The notes: generated by a model from the sequence alone, not told the origin. Positions 55,600 through 64,000 are shown, counted from the first letter of the stretch. The stretch is DNA of 64,000 bases from Nocardioides pini (GCF_026712185.1 NZ_JAPPUX010000001.1:434001-498000); one strand, 5' to 3'. Made by a program: numbers and translations.

Positions 55600-58067
55600 G
55601 CACATCGGCGACCGGCACCCGCACCCGCGTACGCCGCCACGCGCTGCTGCCCGACCGCCACTCGTGGGTCGACATCGGCTTCACGCTGGCGCTGTCGGCG
55701 GTGGCGCTCACGGCGTTCGGCTCCTCGTTCACCGGGTCCGCGTACCTCGCGGTCGGGCTGCTCGGCACGGTGATCGCGGTCCTGGTGACCCACCTGACCC
55801 GCGCCGCCGGCTGGCCGGTGATCTCCGCCGTGGTCATCTGCCTCGTCCTGTTCTTCCTGCTCGGCGGCCCCCTGTGCTTGCGCTCGCTCGGTGACACCTA
55901 CACGCTCCCCGGCTCCGGGACCCTCGCCCGGGTCGCGGACCAGGCGGTCTTCGGCTGGAAGGACCTGCTCACCACGCTGCCGCCGGTCGACGGTGACGGC
56001 CCGCTGCTGGTCCTGCCCTGGCTGTCCGGCATGGTCGCCGGGCTGGTCGGCAGCGTGCTGGCGCACGTCACGGTCCGCCGCGCGTGGCTCGCCGCCCTGC
56101 TCCCCGTGGCCGGGATGACCGTCGTCCTCTCCGGGGCGATCCTGCTCGGGGTCCGCCACCCGCAGTCCCTCGTCGTGCAGGGCACGGTCTTCACGGGCCT
56201 CGCGCTCGCCTGGCTGGCGATCCGGGCCCGCCGGGCCAGCGCGGCCGTGCACGGCGGCAGCACGTCGTACGCCCGCGTCGTGGGCGCCGTCGTCATGCTC
56301 GGCCTCGCTGCCCTCCTCGCCCAACCCGCGAGTGCGCTCCTCGTCGGCGACGACTCGCGGCGCGCGGTGGCCCGCAGCTGGGTCGAGCCGCCCTTCGACA
56401 TCGGCCGCTACCCCTCGCCGCTGGCCGGCTTCCGCAAGTACGTCGACCTCAAGGGCCAGCCCAGCCCCGCGAACGTCTACGACAAGACCCTGCTCGACAT
56501 CGAGGGCGTCCCGGCCGAGACCCGGGTCCGGTTCGCGACGATGGACCGCTACGACGGGATGGTCTGGGGCGCCACGGACGACGCGCTGCCCGGCCCCGCC
56601 GACGACTCGTTCCAGCGCGTGTCGTCGACCATCGACAACCCGGCCGAGGGGGAGGAGGTCGACGCGACGATCACCCTCGGCGAGGGGTGGAGCGGGGTGT
56701 GGCTGCCCACGGTCGGCGCCCTCCGGTCCCTGGACTTCGAGACCGGCGATGCCCGCGCCAAGGCCGAGGTGTTCCGCTACAACCTCGCCACCTCCACCGC
56801 CGTCGTCCCCACCGGGATGCAGCCGGGCGACCGCTACTCCTTCACGGCGGTCGAGCCCGACGACGCGCTGACCGAGGAGACCGTCGGGTCCGCCGACCTG
56901 ACGCCGCTCCCGCCCGGGGCGGCGTTCGTCCAGGGGCCCACCGAGAAGTGGACCGAGGACGCCGGCACCGACCCGATGGACCGCGTGCTCGCCGCCGCGG
57001 AGCACCTCCGCTCGGAGGGCAAGTACTCCGACGGCGTCGGCCGCACCGAGCGGATCTACGTCGCCGGCCACAGCGCCTGGCGGCTGTCCGACGAGTTCGT
57101 CAACGCCCCCCAGATCGTCGGCAACGACGAGCAGTACGCCGCGACCATGGCGCTGGTCGCCAACGACATCGGCGTCCCGGCCCGCGTCGTGCTGGGCGCC
57201 GTCGTGCCCGAGGGCGGACGGGTCACCGGCAAGGACGTGTCGGCCTGGGTGGAGCTCCGTGCCGCCGACGGCACGTGGAAGACGCTGCCGACCGAGGCCT
57301 TCATGTCGGACACGCCCCCGGCCGACCAGGTGCCCGAGACCAACACCCCGATGTCCGGGACGGTCATCCCGCCGCCCAACCCGATCCCGCCGCCGTCGGA
57401 CGCGGGGGAGCAGAGCGACGCCGACCTCAAGGAGCGCAAGGCCACCCGCAAGAAGAAGGCCGAGGAGGACGAGGACAGCATCATCCCGGGCCTGCCGTCG
57501 TGGGTCGGCCTCGTCGCGACCTACGTCGGCCTCCCGCTCCTCCTCGCCGCCTTGCTGCTGGCGGCCGTGGTCGGCCTCAAGGCGTGGCGCCGGCACCGCC
57601 GCCGCAGCGCTGCGTCGGCGTCCGCCCGCTTCGTGGGCGCCTGGCGCGAGCTCGTCGACCACGCGCGCGACCTCGGCCAGCCGGTGCCGCTGGGGCCGAC
57701 CGTCACCCGGCGCGAGCAGTCGGCCGGCATCGTGTCCGGCCGGGCCGGCACGCTGGCGCGCCGCGCCGACAGCTTCGTCTTCGGCCCCAGCACGCCCGAG
57801 GTGGGCGCGGCCGCGACCTACTGGGAGTCGGTCGACGCCGAGCGGCGGGCCATGTCGCGGGAGGTGGGCCGCTGGCAGCGCTTCCGGGCCGCGACCAGCC
57901 TCCGCTCGCTGCGACGTACGACATCCGGGCGACCACGGGCCGTGGACCGGCAGCCCGCCGACGGCGACCCCACGTCCGTGCCGACCCCCGCGCCCGGGCG
58001 TGTCCGGGGAGTCGCGCGGCGGCTGCGCGACCTCGCTGATTGGCGTTCTCGACGCACGCCTGACTAA
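55596..58067 (+). CDS. Transglutaminase-fold membrane protein with degenerate triad
   Basis: An 823-residue protein. Seven or so membrane helices (about residues 25-260) precede a large outer domain. The transglutaminase-like core runs about residues 500-570, around NDEQYAATMALVANDIGVPA, then KDVSAWVELRAADGTWKTLP. By alignment with typical members, the Cys position is Asp511, the His position is Ser549 and the Asp position is Leu564, so the catalytic triad is absent. After another membrane helix (about 632-655) comes a cytoplasmic tail. It closes the operon after DUF58, with an ATGA overlap. It may bind peptides or scaffold rather than cross-link. Confidence 0.85.
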   Translation: MSTSATGTRTRVRRHALLPDRHSWVDIGFTLALSAVALTAFGSSFTGSAYLAVGLLGTVIAVLVTHLTRAAGWPVISAVVICLVLFFLLGGPLCLRSLGDTYTLPGSGTLARVADQAVFGWKDLLTTLPPVDGDGPLLVLPWLSGMVAGLVGSVLAHVTVRRAWLAALLPVAGMTVVLSGAILLGVRHPQSLVVQGTVFTGLALAWLAIRARRASAAVHGGSTSYARVVGAVVMLGLAALLAQPASALLVGDDSRRAVARSWVEPPFDIGRYPSPLAGFRKYVDLKGQPSPANVYDKTLLDIEGVPAETRVRFATMDRYDGMVWGATDDALPGPADDSFQRVSSTIDNPAEGEEVDATITLGEGWSGVWLPTVGALRSLDFETGDARAKAEVFRYNLATSTAVVPTGMQPGDRYSFTAVEPDDALTEETVGSADLTPLPPGAAFVQGPTEKWTEDAGTDPMDRVLAAAEHLRSEGKYSDGVGRTERIYVAGHSAWRLSDEFVNAPQIVGNDEQYAATMALVANDIGVPARVVLGAVVPEGGRVTGKDVSAWVELRAADGTWKTLPTEAFMSDTPPADQVPETNTPMSGTVIPPPNPIPPPSDAGEQSDADLKERKATRKKKAEEDEDSIIPGLPSWVGLVATYVGLPLLLAALLLAAVVGLKAWRRHRRRSAASASARFVGAWRELVDHARDLGQPVPLGPTVTRREQSAGIVSGRAGTLARRADSFVFGPSTPEVGAAATYWESVDAERRAMSREVGRWQRFRAATSLRSLRRTTSGRPRAVDRQPADGDPTSVPTPAPGRVRGVARRLRDLADWRSRRTPD

Positions 58068-58070
58068 ACT
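58040..58070 (+). promoter_or_regulatory. Candidate infA promoter
   Basis: TTGGCG at 58040-58045 and TAAACT at 58065-58070 are separated by 19 bp. The -10 box overlaps the stop codon of the upstream transglutaminase gene. It would start the infA-rpmJ-rpsM-rpsK-rpsD transcript, with a leader of about 190 bases. A good -10, a loose spacer. Confidence 0.45.
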
Positions 58071-58270
58071 GGTGCGTCGGCCCAACGTGGGCTGTGTTTC
58101 GTGGCGCCTCGCGGCTGTCCGGAATCTCGTGTGATCGTCCCAGACGCTTGCGCGCGTGCCCGGGAAGAGGTTCCCCGGACCGCCTCACGAGGTCCACCGG
58201 CCACCTGCGCCGCAGGTGCCGGGCGGTTCCCGGGCCACGGTAGACAACGAGACAACAGATTGTGGAGGAC

Positions 58271-58492
58271 ATGCCGAAGAAAGAAGGCGTGATCGAGATC
58301 GAGGGCACCGTCGTGGAGGCCCTTCCCAACGCCATGTTCCGTGTGGAGCTGGCCAACGGGCACAAGGTGCTCGCGCACATCAGCGGCAAGATGCGACAGC
58401 ACTACATCCGGATCCTCCCCGAGGACCGGGTCGTGGTGGAGCTCTCGCCGTACGACCTCACCCGGGGTCGGATCGTCTACCGCTACAAGTGA
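58271..58492 (+). CDS. infA: Translation initiation factor IF-1
   Basis: A 73-residue OB-fold protein that blocks the A site during initiation. [40 protein letters not shown] and RIVYRYK cover the family. The GGAGG (58264-58268) is only two bases before ATG 58271, closer than usual, while an in-frame GTG at 58262 lies before it; 58271 keeps the standard N-terminus. rpmJ follows after 32 bases. Confidence 0.95.
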   Translation: MPKKEGVIEIEGTVVEALPNAMFRVELANGHKVLAHISGKMRQHYIRILPEDRVVVELSPYDLTRGRIVYRYK

Positions 58493-58524
58493 CACGTCCA
58501 GCCGAGTAGCAAGGATTCGTTGAC

Positions 58525-58638
58525 ATGAAGGTCAACCCCAGCGTCAAGCCCATCTGTGACAAGTGCAAGGTCATCCGCCGTCACGGCCGGGTCATGGTCA
58601 TCTGCGAGAACCCGCGCCACAAGCAGCGCCAGGGCTGA
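58525..58638 (+). CDS. rpmJ: 50S ribosomal protein L36
   Basis: A 37-residue protein, [20 protein letters not shown] then [17 protein letters not shown]. It is of the zinc type: CDKC near the start and Cys plus His in CENPRH make the zinc site. It sits 32 bases after infA, and a hairpin follows. Confidence 0.95.
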   Translation: MKVNPSVKPICDKCKVIRRHGRVMVICENPRHKQRQG

Positions 58639-58643
58639 GCGAT

Positions 58644-58665
58644 CTCGTCCGGCTTGCCGGACGAG
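58644..58665 (+). terminator. Hairpin between rpmJ and rpsM
   Basis: CTCGTCCGGC (58644-58653) pairs with GCCGGACGAG (58656-58665), a 10-bp arm with a very tight two-base centre. Further small dyads follow. It lies at the start of a 230-base gap before rpsM, which may hold another promoter. Confidence 0.55.
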
Positions 58666-58868
58666 CAGCGCGAGCCTCGCAGCCGCTTGCGGCAAGAGGG
58701 CTTGAACCCCAGCAGGACGACCGCAACACAGCACCACCCACAACGTGATCGCTAGGTCCGCCCAGGCGGACTGAAGTCACCTCCGGAGCACTGGCCGGAG
58801 CCCACCCGAGGCGGGATGGGACGCGACACGACCAGAAACCACTGCGAGAACAGACAAGGAACCGCCAC

Positions 58869-59243
58869 ATGGCACGCCTCGTTGGTGTCGACCTCCCGCG
58901 CGACAAGCGCATCGAGATCGCGCTCACCTACATCTACGGCATCGGCCGTACCCGCGCCCAGCAGCTCCTGGCCGCCACCGGCGTCGACCCGAACGCCCGG
59001 GTCCACACGCTCGGTGACGAGGAGCTGGTCAAGCTTCGCGACGAGATCGAAGCCAACTTCAAGATCGAGGGTGACCTCCGACGTGAGGTCCAGGCGGACA
59101 TCCGCCGCAAGATCGAGATCGGCAGCTACCAGGGTCGCCGCCACCGCATGGGCCTCCCGGTCCGCGGTCAGCGCACCAAGACCAACGCGCGCACCCGCAA
59201 GGGCCCCAAGCGCACCGTCGCCGGCAAGAAGAAGGCGAAGTGA
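58869..59243 (+). CDS. rpsM: 30S ribosomal protein S13
   Basis: A 124-residue uS13 of the small-subunit head. [40 protein letters not shown] and the basic tail [20 protein letters not shown] are standard. A gap of 230 bases separates it from rpmJ, and 61 bases separate it from rpsK. Confidence 0.96.
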   Translation: MARLVGVDLPRDKRIEIALTYIYGIGRTRAQQLLAATGVDPNARVHTLGDEELVKLRDEIEANFKIEGDLRREVQADIRRKIEIGSYQGRRHRMGLPVRGQRTKTNARTRKGPKRTVAGKKKAK

Positions 59244-59304
59244 TCGGCGCCCCGCGCTGATCCTCGTCATCGAAGCTTCCAGACCAGACCTCAGGAGTTA
59301 GTGA

Positions 59305-59700
59305 ATGCCTCCCAAGAGCCGCGCGACCAAGGTCCGCCGCAAGGAGAAGAAGAACGTCGCCCAGGGCGAAGCCCACATCAAGAGCACGTTCAACAACACC
59401 ATCGTCACGATCACCGACCCGACCGGTGCGGTGATCTCGTGGGCCTCTGCCGGCACCGTCGGCTTCAAGGGCTCGCGCAAGTCCACCCCCTTCGCCGCCC
59501 AGATGGCTGCCGAGGCCGCCGGCCGTCGCGCCATGGACCACGGCATGAAGAAGATCGACGTCTTCGTCAAGGGCCCGGGCTCGGGTCGTGAGACCGCCAT
59601 CCGGTCGCTGGGTGCCATCGGCCTCGAGGTCGGCACCATCCAGGACGTCACGCCCACCCCGCACAACGGATGCCGGCCGCCCAAGCGCCGCCGCGTCTGA
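59305..59700 (+). CDS. rpsK: 30S ribosomal protein S11
   Basis: A 131-residue uS11 on the platform of the small subunit. [40 protein letters not shown] and [12 protein letters not shown] at the end are diagnostic. The TCAGGAG site lies just upstream of ATG 59305. Confidence 0.96.
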   Translation: MPPKSRATKVRRKEKKNVAQGEAHIKSTFNNTIVTITDPTGAVISWASAGTVGFKGSRKSTPFAAQMAAEAAGRRAMDHGMKKIDVFVKGPGSGRETAIRSLGAIGLEVGTIQDVTPTPHNGCRPPKRRRV

Positions 59701-59728
59701 CCCGAGACTGAGAAAGAGAGACTGACAC

Positions 59729-60337
59729 ATGGCCCGCTACACCGGTCCCATGACCCGCAAGTCGCGCCGTCTCGGTGTCGACCTCGTCGGCGGCGACGCT
59801 GCCTTCGAGAAGCGTCCCTACGCCCCCGGCCAGCACGGCCGCGGTCGTATCAAGGAGTCCGAGTACCTGCTGCAGCTCCGTGAGAAGCAGAAGGCCCGCT
59901 TCACCTACGGCGTGATGGAGAAGCAGTTCGTCCGCTACTACAAGGAGGCCAGCCGTCGCCAGGGCAAGACCGGCGACAACCTCCTGCAGCTCCTCGAGTG
60001 CCGCCTCGACAACGTGGTCTACCGCGCCGGCTTCGCCCGGACGCGCCGCCAGGCCCGCCAGCTCGTCGTGCACGGCCACTTCCTGGTCAACGGCAAGAAG
60101 GTCGACATCCCGTCCTTCCAGGTCACCGACCACGACATCATCGACGTGCGCGAGAAGTCGCTCGAGCTCACCCCGCTGATCGTGGCGCGTGAGACCCACG
60201 GCGAGCGCGTCACCCCCGCGTGGATGGAGGTCATCCCGTCGCGGATGCGCGTCCTCATCCACCAGGTCCCGGTCCGGGCGCAGATCGACGTCCCGGTCCA
60301 GGAGCAGCTGATCGTGGAGTACTACTCCAAGAAGTGA
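59729..60337 (+). CDS. rpsD: 30S ribosomal protein S4
   Basis: A 202-residue uS4, an assembly initiator of the small subunit. MARYTGPMTRKSRRLGVDLV at the start, the S4 RNA-binding domain LDNVVYRAGFARTRRQARQL, then VHGHFLVNGKKVDIPSF, are present. A strong hairpin follows, separating it from rpoA. Confidence 0.96.
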   Translation: MARYTGPMTRKSRRLGVDLVGGDAAFEKRPYAPGQHGRGRIKESEYLLQLREKQKARFTYGVMEKQFVRYYKEASRRQGKTGDNLLQLLECRLDNVVYRAGFARTRRQARQLVVHGHFLVNGKKVDIPSFQVTDHDIIDVREKSLELTPLIVARETHGERVTPAWMEVIPSRMRVLIHQVPVRAQIDVPVQEQLIVEYYSKK

Positions 60338-60342
60338 CCTTG

Positions 60343-60375
60343 TCGGTGGCCGCCCGTCCTGCGGGCGGCCACCGA
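60343..60375 (+). terminator. Strong hairpin between rpsD and rpoA
   Basis: A perfect 14-bp stem, TCGGTGGCCGCCCG (60343-60356) and its complement at 60362-60375, with a five-base loop. It can form a terminator or regulatory structure; rpoA may therefore have its own promoter or rely on read-through. Confidence 0.75.
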
Positions 60376-60450
60376 TGCCCCTCTTCCACACCACTCCTCA
60401 CCATGTTCGGATCCGTCAAATAGCGGGTGGATCCGGAAAGGAAAAACTCC

Positions 60451-61467
60451 GTGCTCATCGCTCAGCGCCCCACCCTCACGGAAGAGACCGTCGACGAGTT
60501 CCGCTCGCGGTTCGTCATCGAGCCCCTCGAGCCCGGCTTCGGCTACACGCTCGGCAACTCGCTTCGTCGTACGCTCCTCAGCTCGATCCCGGGTGCCTCG
60601 GTCACCAGCATCAAGGTCGACTCCGTCCTCCACGAGTTCTCGACGATCGAGGGCGTCACCGAGGACATGACCGAGATCATCCTCAACCTCAAGGGCATCG
60701 TCGTCTCCTCCGAGCACGACGAGCCGGTCGTGATGTACCTGCGCAAGTCCGGTGCCGGTGACGTCACCGCCGCCGACATCACCCCGCCCGCCGGCGTCGA
60801 GGTGCACAACCCCGACCTGAAGATCGCCACGCTGTCCGACAAGGGCAAGCTGGAGATGGAGCTGGTCGTCGAGCGCGGGCGCGGCTACGTCTCGTCCGTG
60901 CAGAACAAGGGTGCCGACAACGAGATCGGCCGCATGCCGGTCGACTCGATCTACAGCCCGGTGCTGAAGGTGACCTACAAGGTCGAGGCCACCCGTGTCG
61001 AGCAGCGCACCGACTTCGACAAGCTCGTCATCGACGTCGAGACCAAGCCGTCGATCCGTCCCCGCGACGCGATCGCCTCGGCCGGCAAGACCCTGGTCGA
61101 GCTCTTCGGCCTGGCCCGCGAGCTCAACGTCGAGGCCGAGGGCATCGACATCGGCCCGTCGCCCGTCGACGAGCAGCTCGCCGCCGACCTGGCCCTCCCG
61201 GTCGAGGACCTGCAGCTCACCGTCCGCAGCTACAACTGCCTCAAGCGCGAGGGCATCCACACCGTGGGCGAGCTCATCTCGCGCTCGGAGCAGGACCTGC
61301 TCGACATCCGCAACTTCGGTGCCAAGTCCATCGACGAGGTCAAGGCCAAGCTGGTCGAGATGGGCCTCTCGCTCAAGGACAGCGCGCCCGGCTTCGACCC
61401 GCACGCCGCCCTCGCCGCCTACGGCGACGACGACGACGACGCGTTCATCGAGGACGAGCAGCTCTGA
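60451..61467 (+). CDS. rpoA: RNA polymerase alpha subunit
   Basis: A 338-residue protein. The N-terminal dimerisation domain shows [40 protein letters not shown] and [10 protein letters not shown]; the C-terminal domain (about 245-310) has the DNA-contact region [20 protein letters not shown] and [23 protein letters not shown] 60451 opens the family start [12 protein letters not shown]; an in-frame GTG at 60427 would add eight residues outside the family region. rplQ follows. Confidence 0.97.
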   Translation: MLIAQRPTLTEETVDEFRSRFVIEPLEPGFGYTLGNSLRRTLLSSIPGASVTSIKVDSVLHEFSTIEGVTEDMTEIILNLKGIVVSSEHDEPVVMYLRKSGAGDVTAADITPPAGVEVHNPDLKIATLSDKGKLEMELVVERGRGYVSSVQNKGADNEIGRMPVDSIYSPVLKVTYKVEATRVEQRTDFDKLVIDVETKPSIRPRDAIASAGKTLVELFGLARELNVEAEGIDIGPSPVDEQLAADLALPVEDLQLTVRSYNCLKREGIHTVGELISRSEQDLLDIRNFGAKSIDEVKAKLVEMGLSLKDSAPGFDPHAALAAYGDDDDDAFIEDEQL

Positions 61468-61582
61468 CCCCCCCGGCCCCCGCCACGGGGGACGTACCAC
61501 CGAAACCGACCGGGCCCAGCCAACGACTGGGCCGGTCGTCTACCCGGGTACCTGACACGGCCCGAGAGAAGGAAGGCACCAC

Positions 61583-62188
61583 ATGCCCAAGCCCAAGAAG
61601 GGTCCCCGCCTCGGCGGCAGCCCGGCCCACCAGCGCCTGATGCTGTCGAACCTGGCCACCGCCCTGTTCGAGCACGGCCGGATCACCACCACCGAGACCC
61701 GCGCGCGCCTGCTGCGCCCGGTCGCGGAGAAGCTGATCACCAAGGCCAAGCGCGGCGACCTGCACAACCGTCGTGAGGTCCTCAAGACCATCCGCGACAA
61801 GTCGGTCGTGCACACGCTGTTCACCGAGATCGCGCCGACCTTCGCCGAGCGTCCCGGTGGGTACACCCGCATCACCAAGATCGGCCCCCGCAAGGGCGAC
61901 AACGCCCCCATGGCGGTCATCGAGCTGGTGACCGAGGCCTACAGCCCGAAGGCGCCCTCGACCAAGAAGACCGAGGCCGCTGCCGCGCCGGCTGCTCCCG
62001 TCGAGGCCGAGCACACCGAGGTCGTCGAGACCGAGGACACCACCGCCGAGACCGCTGCCGCCGAGCACGAGGCCGCCGCTGCCGAGCACGAGGCCGCTGC
62101 CGCTGAGCACGAGGCTGCCGCTGCCGAGCACGAGGCGGCCGCCGAGGCCGCCGAGGCTGCCGAGGAGTCGGACGAGCCCAAGGCCTGA
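61583..62188 (+). CDS. rplQ: 50S ribosomal protein L17 with a repetitive tail
   Basis: A 201-residue protein with the L17 core in about the first 120 residues: [40 protein letters not shown] and [12 protein letters not shown]. Usual L17 is about 120-130 residues. The rest is Ala/Glu-rich, with four copies of a seven-residue unit near AEHEAAA, ending EESDEPKA. Such a tail is likely disordered and outside the ribosome surface. It closes the ribosomal run; truA, often next in actinobacteria, is absent here. Confidence 0.95.
   Translation: MPKPKKGPRLGGSPAHQRLMLSNLATALFEHGRITTTETRARLLRPVAEKLITKAKRGDLHNRREVLKTIRDKSVVHTLFTEIAPTFAERPGGYTRITKIGPRKGDNAPMAVIELVTEAYSPKAPSTKKTEAAAAPAAPVEAEHTEVVETEDTTAETAAAEHEAAAAEHEAAAAEHEAAAAEHEAAAEAAEAAEESDEPKA
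62060..62143 (+). repeat. Four 21-bp tandem repeats in rplQ
   Basis: Copies at 62060-62080, 62081-62101, 62102-62122 and 62123-62143 all encode a unit reading AEHEAAA, with silent differences at third positions. The length of a multiple of three keeps the frame, so copy number can change without breaking L17. Confidence 0.9.
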
Positions 62189-62205
62189 TCCCGGGTCCGC
62201 CACGC

Positions 62206-62238
62206 AAGGCCCGTCACCCCACCGGGGTGGCGGGCCTT
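62206..62238 (+). terminator. Terminator after rplQ
   Basis: AAGGCCCGTCACCCC (62206-62220) pairs with GGGGTGGCGGGCCTT (62224-62238), with one G-T type pair and a three-base loop. No strong T-tract follows. It ends the alpha-operon transcript. Confidence 0.8.
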
Positions 62239-62338
62239 CGTGCGTCGCCCGGGGGGAGGAGCGGTGGCCCAGCCACGTTCCGGCCGCAGGAAATGTGGCC
62301 CGCTCACCGCTCGGGGCTCCCGCGCCGCCGCCCGGCGG

Positions 62339-63295
62339 TCAGAGGCGAGCGAGGACCTCGCCCGCGTCGAGGCTGCGGGGGGCGCCGCCGGTGGCGGTGA
62401 GGAGGCGGGTGGCGGCCACGACGGCGTCGTTCACGGGCGTGGGGACGCCGTGCAGGCGGCCCTGGAGCACGACCTCCCCGGCGAGGTAGTCGATCTCGGA
62501 GTCGCCGGTGCCGCGGGTCAGGCTCTGCCAGGTGGAGCCGCCGCGGCGCTCGAGGTCGGTCCGGCGCTGGAGGATCGAGCCGCGCCGCGCGCGGTCCTCG
62601 GCGGCCGTGACGACGGTGAGGCCGGCCGCGGCCAGCACCTGCTCGCCCTCCTCCTGCGCGCGCTGGGCGAGCTCGTCGGCCGCCTCGCCCTGGGCGAACG
62701 ACGCGTCGACCCCGTTGCCGAGGTTCATCACGAGCTTGCGCCGCTTCAGCGCCATGATGTCGTCGCGCTCCTCGGACGCGATGCCCGCCACCCCGAGGTC
62801 GGCGGACACGGCCGCGGTGGTCTCGTCGGTGCCGCCGGGGAACCGGCCGATGTCGAGGATCGCCGGGGTCGGGTGGCACGACGCCACCACCACGCCGGGC
62901 TCGAGGTGGGTCGCCGGCAGCATGACGCAGACGGCGTACGTCCTCGCGAAGAGCCGCAGCGCGGCCGCCTCCGTGGCGATGCCGTTGGTGGCACACACGA
63001 CGGGGACGTCGGCGGGGGCGTGGGCGCGGAGGTCGGCGAGCGCGACGGACGCCTGGTGGGACTTGACCGCCAGCAGCACGACCGTGTCGTCGGTCCACCG
63101 GACCTCGGCCGCGGTGTCGGTGGCCGGCGTGTCGATGCGGTGGCGGCCGTCGCCGGCATCGAGCACCAGGCCCTCCGCCCGGATGGCCTCGAGGTGGGCG
63201 CCCCGCGCGACCAGCGTCACCGCGTGACCGGCGCGCGCGAGCGTGCCGCCGACGACCCCACCGACGGCGCCGGCGCCGTAGACGACGTACCTCAT
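62339..63295 (-). CDS. PanE/ApbA-family ketopantoate reductase-like oxidoreductase
   Basis: A 318-residue NADP-dependent reductase. The Rossmann site is MRYVVYGAGAVGGVVGGTLA; VVLLAVKSHQ and VPVVCATNG follow as in 2-dehydropantoate 2-reductases, and the C-terminal domain has RRKLVMNLGNGV, with the Lys and Asn positions expected for the family. Ketopantoate reduction in pantothenate synthesis is possible, but many paralogues act on other 2-oxo acids. ATG 63295 was preferred to an upstream start at 63319. It lies 20 bases from the RibD_C-like gene. Confidence 0.8.
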   Translation of the reverse strand: MRYVVYGAGAVGGVVGGTLARAGHAVTLVARGAHLEAIRAEGLVLDAGDGRHRIDTPATDTAAEVRWTDDTVVLLAVKSHQASVALADLRAHAPADVPVVCATNGIATEAAALRLFARTYAVCVMLPATHLEPGVVVASCHPTPAILDIGRFPGGTDETTAAVSADLGVAGIASEERDDIMALKRRKLVMNLGNGVDASFAQGEAADELAQRAQEEGEQVLAAAGLTVVTAAEDRARRGSILQRRTDLERRGGSTWQSLTRGTGDSEIDYLAGEVVLQGRLHGVPTPVNDAVVAATRLLTATGGAPRSLDAGEVLARL

Positions 63296-63315
63296 GTCGT
63301 CGACCCTACGAGGGG

Positions 63316-63915
63316 TCAACGACGCACGCGGAACCGGAGGTGGAGCACGCGGTCGCCCTGGATGACGACCTCCGGGTCGTCGAGCAGGTGCTGGGTCCGG
63401 ATCGAGCCGAAGTAGCGCTTGCCGGTGCCGAAGACCACCGGCACGACGTCCATCGCCACCTCGTCGACGAGGCCGAGGGCGAGGGCCTGCCCGCCGACGT
63501 CGCCCGCCGCCACGGCCACCGTCCGGTCGCCGGCCAGCTCACGAGCGGTGGCGACCGCGGCGGTCACGTCGTCGACGAAGTGGTACGACGCCTCCGGGTG
63601 CCACCCCTCGGGCCTCGGCCGGTGGGACACCACGACGACGTGGTCGCCTGAGGGGGGACGCCCCTCCCACCCGTTCGTGAGGTCGAACAGGTGGCGGCCG
63701 ATCACCATGGTGCCGATGGAGTCCCACACGGGGCGGACGTAGTCGTACGACGTCTGCGACACCCGCAGGCCGCCGGGCGCAGGGTCGTCCATGTCCTGGG
63801 CGGACAGCGGCCGGTCCCCGTTGAAGTACCAGTCGAACAGGGGGCCCGGGTCGTCGTGGAGGTCGGCGATGAACCCGTCCAGCGACACCACGTTGTTCAT
63901 CACCACGGTGCTCAC
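63316..63915 (-). CDS. Dihydrofolate reductase-fold (RibD_C) protein
   Basis: A 199-residue protein of the RibD C-terminal/DHFR-like superfamily. MNNVVSLDGFIADLHDDPGP at the start and IGTMVIGRHLFDLTNGWEG are typical, with VFGTGKRYFGSIRTQHLL near the end. Such proteins are NADPH-dependent reductases of unknown substrate. GTG 63915 overlaps the stop of the next gene (GTGA), so the two are coupled. Confidence 0.85.
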   Translation of the reverse strand: MSTVVMNNVVSLDGFIADLHDDPGPLFDWYFNGDRPLSAQDMDDPAPGGLRVSQTSYDYVRPVWDSIGTMVIGRHLFDLTNGWEGRPPSGDHVVVVSHRPRPEGWHPEASYHFVDDVTAAVATARELAGDRTVAVAAGDVGGQALALGLVDEVAMDVVPVVFGTGKRYFGSIRTQHLLDDPEVVIQGDRVLHLRFRVRR

Positions 63916-64000
63916 GGGGTGCCTCCGACGGCGGGGCGCCAGGCGGGGTCGCGCCCGACGAAGCCCATCAGCCGGTCGACGACGGGGGCGTCGTCGGGCA
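63912..64000 (-). CDS. C-terminal end of a protein, resembling TIGR03086 family
   Basis: Only the last about 28 residues are in the window, ending in GFVGRDPAWRPAVGGTP with TGA at 63912-63914. Before it, PVVDRLMGFVGRDPAW looks like the C-terminus of the TIGR03086 (DinB-like, metal-binding) family. The fragment is short, so the family is tentative. Its stop overlaps the start of the RibD_C-like gene by four bases. Confidence 0.5.
   Translation of the reverse strand, partial: PDDAPVVDRLMGFVGRDPAWRPAVGGTP

Noticed and set aside
55500..58085. Open frame of 861 codons antisense to the transglutaminase-fold gene
   Set aside because: It is made of Gly/Asp/Arg/Val runs with no recognisable fold; the plus-strand gene has membrane helices and a domain.

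Overview
The window is high-GC chromosomal DNA of an actinobacterium, most likely a Nocardioidaceae (Nocardioides-like) member. Evidence: very high G/C at third codon positions, many GTG starts, the actinobacterial families DUF3027 and DUF2530, zinc-type S14, actinobacterial RNA polymerase alpha, and a short-lid adenylate kinase. The genus is an inference from gene content. I saw no rRNA, tRNA, CRISPR array, insertion sequence or prophage.

Layout. 1-7,953: the N-terminal part of a secreted subtilase, a cold-shock protein, two MFS transporters, DUF3027, a methyltransferase, DUF2530, a purine permease and a MarR regulator. 7,950-12,537: the str operon (rpsL-rpsG-fusA-tuf), closed by a strong hairpin. 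12,574-29,912: about 17 kb of non-ribosomal genes between tuf and rpsJ. Its core is a polyamine/GABA catabolic island on the minus strand: aldehyde dehydrogenase, PotD-A-B-C importer, saccharopine-dehydrogenase-like protein, GabT, GabD, a GSA-type transaminase, AraC regulator and VOC protein. A divergent pair, Lrp regulator plus class III transaminase, faces it. mug, trmB, a lipoprotein hydrolase and two small paralogous membrane proteins flank the island. 30,303-43,032: the S10-spc-secY-adk-map ribosomal run. 43,240-58,067: TerC followed by a signalling/envelope cluster. This holds a Ser/Thr kinase and FHA protein (minus strand) facing a 2,092-residue Ig-like/FN3 surface protein, a MoxR ATPase, DUF58 and a transglutaminase-fold protein (plus strand). 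58,271-62,188: infA-rpmJ-rpsM-rpsK-rpsD-rpoA-rplQ. 62,339-64,000: a PanE-like reductase, an RibD_C reductase and the end of a gene resembling the TIGR03086 family.

How it works together. Putrescine or other polyamines would enter through PotABCD. The Lrp-linked transaminase and the aldehyde dehydrogenase would convert them to GABA, and GabT and GabD would carry GABA to succinate. The kinase/FHA/FN3/MoxR/DUF58/transglutaminase set matches the bifidobacterial PFNA cluster (pkb2-fn3-aaa-atp-duf58-tgm) in content. Here it sits between map and infA, which are usually adjacent. Its transglutaminase-fold protein appears to have lost all three catalytic residues.

Other points: an MFS gene whose only well-placed start codon is ACG; a one-base frameshift at the very end of mug; unusual tails on ribosomal proteins L4, L17 and S3; and perfect hairpins without T-tracts that cut the ribosomal run into segments. 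All readings were made by eye; family names rest on motif recognition, not on database searches.
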